The notes under the pieces were generated by a model. It did no database searches and was not told the DNA's origin. It was given only the letters and a program-made list of their open reading frames with translations. Source: Eubacteriaceae bacterium (GTDB lineage Bacteria > Bacillota > Clostridia > Eubacteriales > Eubacteriaceae). Taken from it: a stretch of DNA of 64,000 bases. The translations under genes were made by a program, and so were the position numbers. The DNA lies in assembly GCA_012522805.1 (NCBI GenBank), contig JAAYJS010000034.1:1-64000 (forward strand), written 5' to 3'. Of the stretch, positions 62,062 through 64,000 are shown piece by piece; positions within the stretch are counted from its first letter, which is position 1, and every line of letters starts with the position of its first letter.

Positions 62062-63338
62062 TGCAAATCACCTCCTAAGGCTTTAAAATCTTCATAAAAA
62101 TGTGGGTAGGATTTGGTAACGGACATGGGGTTCTTAATGAAAATCGGCTCTTGAGAACGCATGGATGCGATCGCCATAGCCATCGCAATTCGGTGATCCC
62201 CGTGGGAGTCCACCACGCCGCCCTTTAGTTGGGAGACGCCCTCTATCACCAAACCTTCCGCCATTTCCTGTACTTTACCACCCACTGCATTGAGGCTTTC
62301 CGCCATGGCTTTTAAGCGATCGGACTCTTTGATACGCAATCGTTTGGCACCGACAATCCGAGTAGTCCCCTGGCTGAGTGCCGCCAAAACCGCTAAGATG
62401 GGTACCAAGTCCGGGCATTGGGTGACATCGATCTCAGCGCCACGGGTTTTGCCCGGTTTGGCAAGCCAAGAGCCCTCTCGATAAACGACATGCCCACCCA
62501 TGTTGCGGATAATATCTACCATAACGCGGTCGCCCTGTGCGGAGTTTTCACTTAATTGAAAACAGACAATGCCTTCACCCAAAAGGCTCGCCACCAACCA
62601 GAAGGCCCCTTGGGAGTAATCCCCTTCTATGACTGTCCGACAGGCCTTGTATGTCTTTGGACCCGTTACGATGTAGTCGCCGTCTTTTTCCGTAACATCC
62701 ACCCCAAAACGCTTCATTTCGCCCAAGGTCATATCCACATAGGCCTTGGATTCCAAAGGTGATGTTACATGTACGGTAGAAGAACCTTCTAACAACGGCA
62801 AAGCGTAGAGCAATCCCGTAACAAATTGAGATGAAACATCTCCGGGTAATTCGTAAAGACCGGGTGACCATTTGCCATCGACCGTTAAAGGTAAATACCG
62901 GCCTTCCGGAAACTGAAAGGCCATCCCCGATGCTGCGAACAAATCAAAATAAGGGTCCAATGGTCGAAAGGGTAACCTGCCCCCGCCATCAAAACGAACT
63001 TCGCCGTCTATCAGACCGCCAAAGGGAATTAAAAACCTTAAAGTGGACCCGGATTCATTGCACCACAGCGTAGTCTCCGGTCGTTTTAAAGCACCACCGG
63101 TCCCTTTTACTTTTAAACGATAAATCTCCTTCTCCGCATCCACAACCTGCTCTTCGACGGTGGCACCAAAGGCGCAAATCGCCTCTTTGGTGGCAATAAT
63201 ATCTTCCGACATCAAGACGTTGTCTAAAACGCTTACCCCCTCTGCCAGACTGGCGCAGATCAGCGCTCGGTGACTGACGGATTTGGAAGGCGGAACGGCT
63301 ACCTCACCTTTTAATGTTTTCGGTACAATTTTAAGCAT
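62028..63338 (-). CDS. aroA: 3-phosphoshikimate 1-carboxyvinyltransferase (EPSP synthase)
   Basis: This 436-aa enzyme has the N-terminal PPSKSVSHRALI, the PEP-binding ESGSTLRFLIPF and the C-terminal RIKESDRLKAMAESLNAVGG and DHRIAMAMAIAS. It has LIPFGGLIDG where many enzymes have GNAGT-type loops, so its glyphosate class is not judged. It overlaps aroB by 8 nt and aroC by 34 nt. Confidence 0.95.
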   Translation of the reverse strand: MLKIVPKTLKGEVAVPPSKSVSHRALICASLAEGVSVLDNVLMSEDIIATKEAICAFGATVEEQVVDAEKEIYRLKVKGTGGALKRPETTLWCNESGSTLRFLIPFGGLIDGEVRFDGGGRLPFRPLDPYFDLFAASGMAFQFPEGRYLPLTVDGKWSPGLYELPGDVSSQFVTGLLYALPLLEGSSTVHVTSPLESKAYVDMTLGEMKRFGVDVTEKDGDYIVTGPKTYKACRTVIEGDYSQGAFWLVASLLGEGIVCFQLSENSAQGDRVMVDIIRNMGGHVVYREGSWLAKPGKTRGAEIDVTQCPDLVPILAVLAALSQGTTRIVGAKRLRIKESDRLKAMAESLNAVGGKVQEMAEGLVIEGVSQLKGGVVDSHGDHRIAMAMAIASMRSQEPIFIKNPMSVTKSYPHFYEDFKALGGDLQWVQPGATTFK

Positions 63339-64000
63339 TGGGTGTTGTCTCCTGAATGGGGTCCAAATCCGGCTGAAATAGGGCCATGGCTTTTTCTCTT
63401 TTCATTTTAACGATCTCCGCTTTGCCGATTCTCGGCATCACGCAAAGGTGTAAGATATCGCTTTCAATTTTTTTATCTCTAAACAGCACTTCTTTGATGC
63501 CATCTAAATCCATCTCCGGCATTTCTGTGGGCAAACCGTAAGTATCCAACACCAATTTTAAGTTTTCAAGAGAGGACTGATCCGTAATCCCTTCTCGAAC
63601 GCTCATTTTAGTAATTTGATACATGCCGATGGCAACGGCTTCACCGTGGGTATATTTTTCATATTGAAAGTACGTTTCGATCACATGGCCGATGGTGTGA
63701 CCAAAGTTTAAAATGCGACGAATGCCGCCTTCCTTTTCGTCTTTTTCCACCACATTGATTTTAATTTGGATACATTTAGCGATGATGTCTTCCATATCTT
63801 CCAGCAAGTCTTCGTGGTATTCGTAACCCAAAAGACGTACAAACAATTTTGAGGAGGAAATACACCCATATTTGATTACTTCCGCCATACCGTCGGCTAA
63901 AATATCGTCAGGTAAGGTTTCCAGTAACAAAGGGTCGACGATGACCGCTTTGGGTTGATGAAACGTCCCCACCAGGTTTTTGCCACTCTCTAAATCTACC
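63331..64000 (-). CDS. aroB: 3-dehydroquinate synthase, C-terminal part (cut by window edge)
   Basis: The frame runs off the right end of the window. The visible 222 codons begin DLESGKNLVGTFHQPKAVIVDP, a family motif near residue 130, and contain GMAEVIKYG and ILNFGHTIGHVIE with the zinc-binding His. The N-terminal NAD domain lies beyond 64000. It is the first visible gene of the aroB-aroA-aroC-aroQ operon. Confidence 0.93.
   Translation of the reverse strand, partial: VDLESGKNLVGTFHQPKAVIVDPLLLETLPDDILADGMAEVIKYGCISSSKLFVRLLGYEYHEDLLEDMEDIIAKCIQIKINVVEKDEKEGGIRRILNFGHTIGHVIETYFQYEKYTHGEAVAIGMYQITKMSVREGITDQSSLENLKLVLDTYGLPTEMPEMDLDGIKEVLFRDKKIESDILHLCVMPRIGKAEIVKMKREKAMALFQPDLDPIQETTPNA

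Overview
The window looks like a chromosomal segment of an anaerobic Firmicute of class Clostridia that uses one-carbon and corrinoid chemistry (acetogen-like or amino-acid-fermenting). Supporting signs are a Trp T-box leader, a CggR-controlled glycolytic cluster, a cobalamin riboswitch, CdaA/CdaR, a membrane pyrophosphatase and the methyl-branch genes of the Wood-Ljungdahl pathway. I cannot name the genus. Almost every gene is on the minus strand. Only the corrinoid-activation protein (45.2 kb) and an amino-acid symporter (50.8 kb) are clearly on the plus strand.

Layout, left to right. 0-4.8 kb: tryptophan salvage operon (trpB2 plus a three-part ABC transporter) behind a T-box with a UGG specifier, ending in a repeat-rich terminator region. 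4.9-7.6 kb: a large UPF0182 membrane protein. 8-11.6 kb: a cobalamin-riboswitch-controlled corrinoid uptake operon whose binding lipoprotein carries an extra FMN-binding domain. 11.6-12.5 kb: a TrmO-like gene and a MarR regulator. 12.8-19.4 kb: a putative mevalonate/HMG module (AtuA, AtuA C-terminal-like protein, degradative-type HMG-CoA reductase, TctB- and TctA-like transporter) with its own sigma-54 activator, paired palindromic enhancer sites and a near-perfect -24/-12 promoter. 20.2-28.7 kb: membrane pyrophosphatase, secG and the cggR-gap-pgk-tpiA-gpmI glycolytic genes. 28.8-30.1 kb: rpoN (sigma-54), interrupted by one in-frame TAG. 30.3-35.6 kb: flavodoxin-like protein, tRNA-Leu(CAA), sugar-phosphate mutase, galU and a UDP-glucose dehydrogenase homologue without the usual catalytic motif. 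36-43.8 kb: the one-carbon operon fhs-fchA-folD-metV-metF-lpdA-gcvH-amidohydrolase. 44-47 kb: a methyltetrahydrofolate methyltransferase and, divergently, an ASKHA-type corrinoid reductive activator. 47-50 kb: a two-component system. 50.8-56 kb: NSS symporter, alpha/beta hydrolase, cdaA-cdaR and a long structured non-coding stretch. 56.6-64 kb: pyruvate carboxylase, then aroB-aroA-aroC-chorismate mutase running off the right edge.

The most notable points are: (1) the sigma-54-driven HMG-CoA reductase/AtuA/Tct module, which looks catabolic and has no classic HMG-CoA lyase or solute-binding protein beside it; (2) the TAG codon in rpoN, the sigma factor that this module needs, lying in the linker between region I and the core; (3) the fusion of a flavinylation-type FMN domain to a corrinoid-binding lipoprotein under a B12 riboswitch; and (4) a family of terminator-bearing dispersed repeats with TAAGCCATGC inverted ends. 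All function calls come from reading the sequence; no database search was run.
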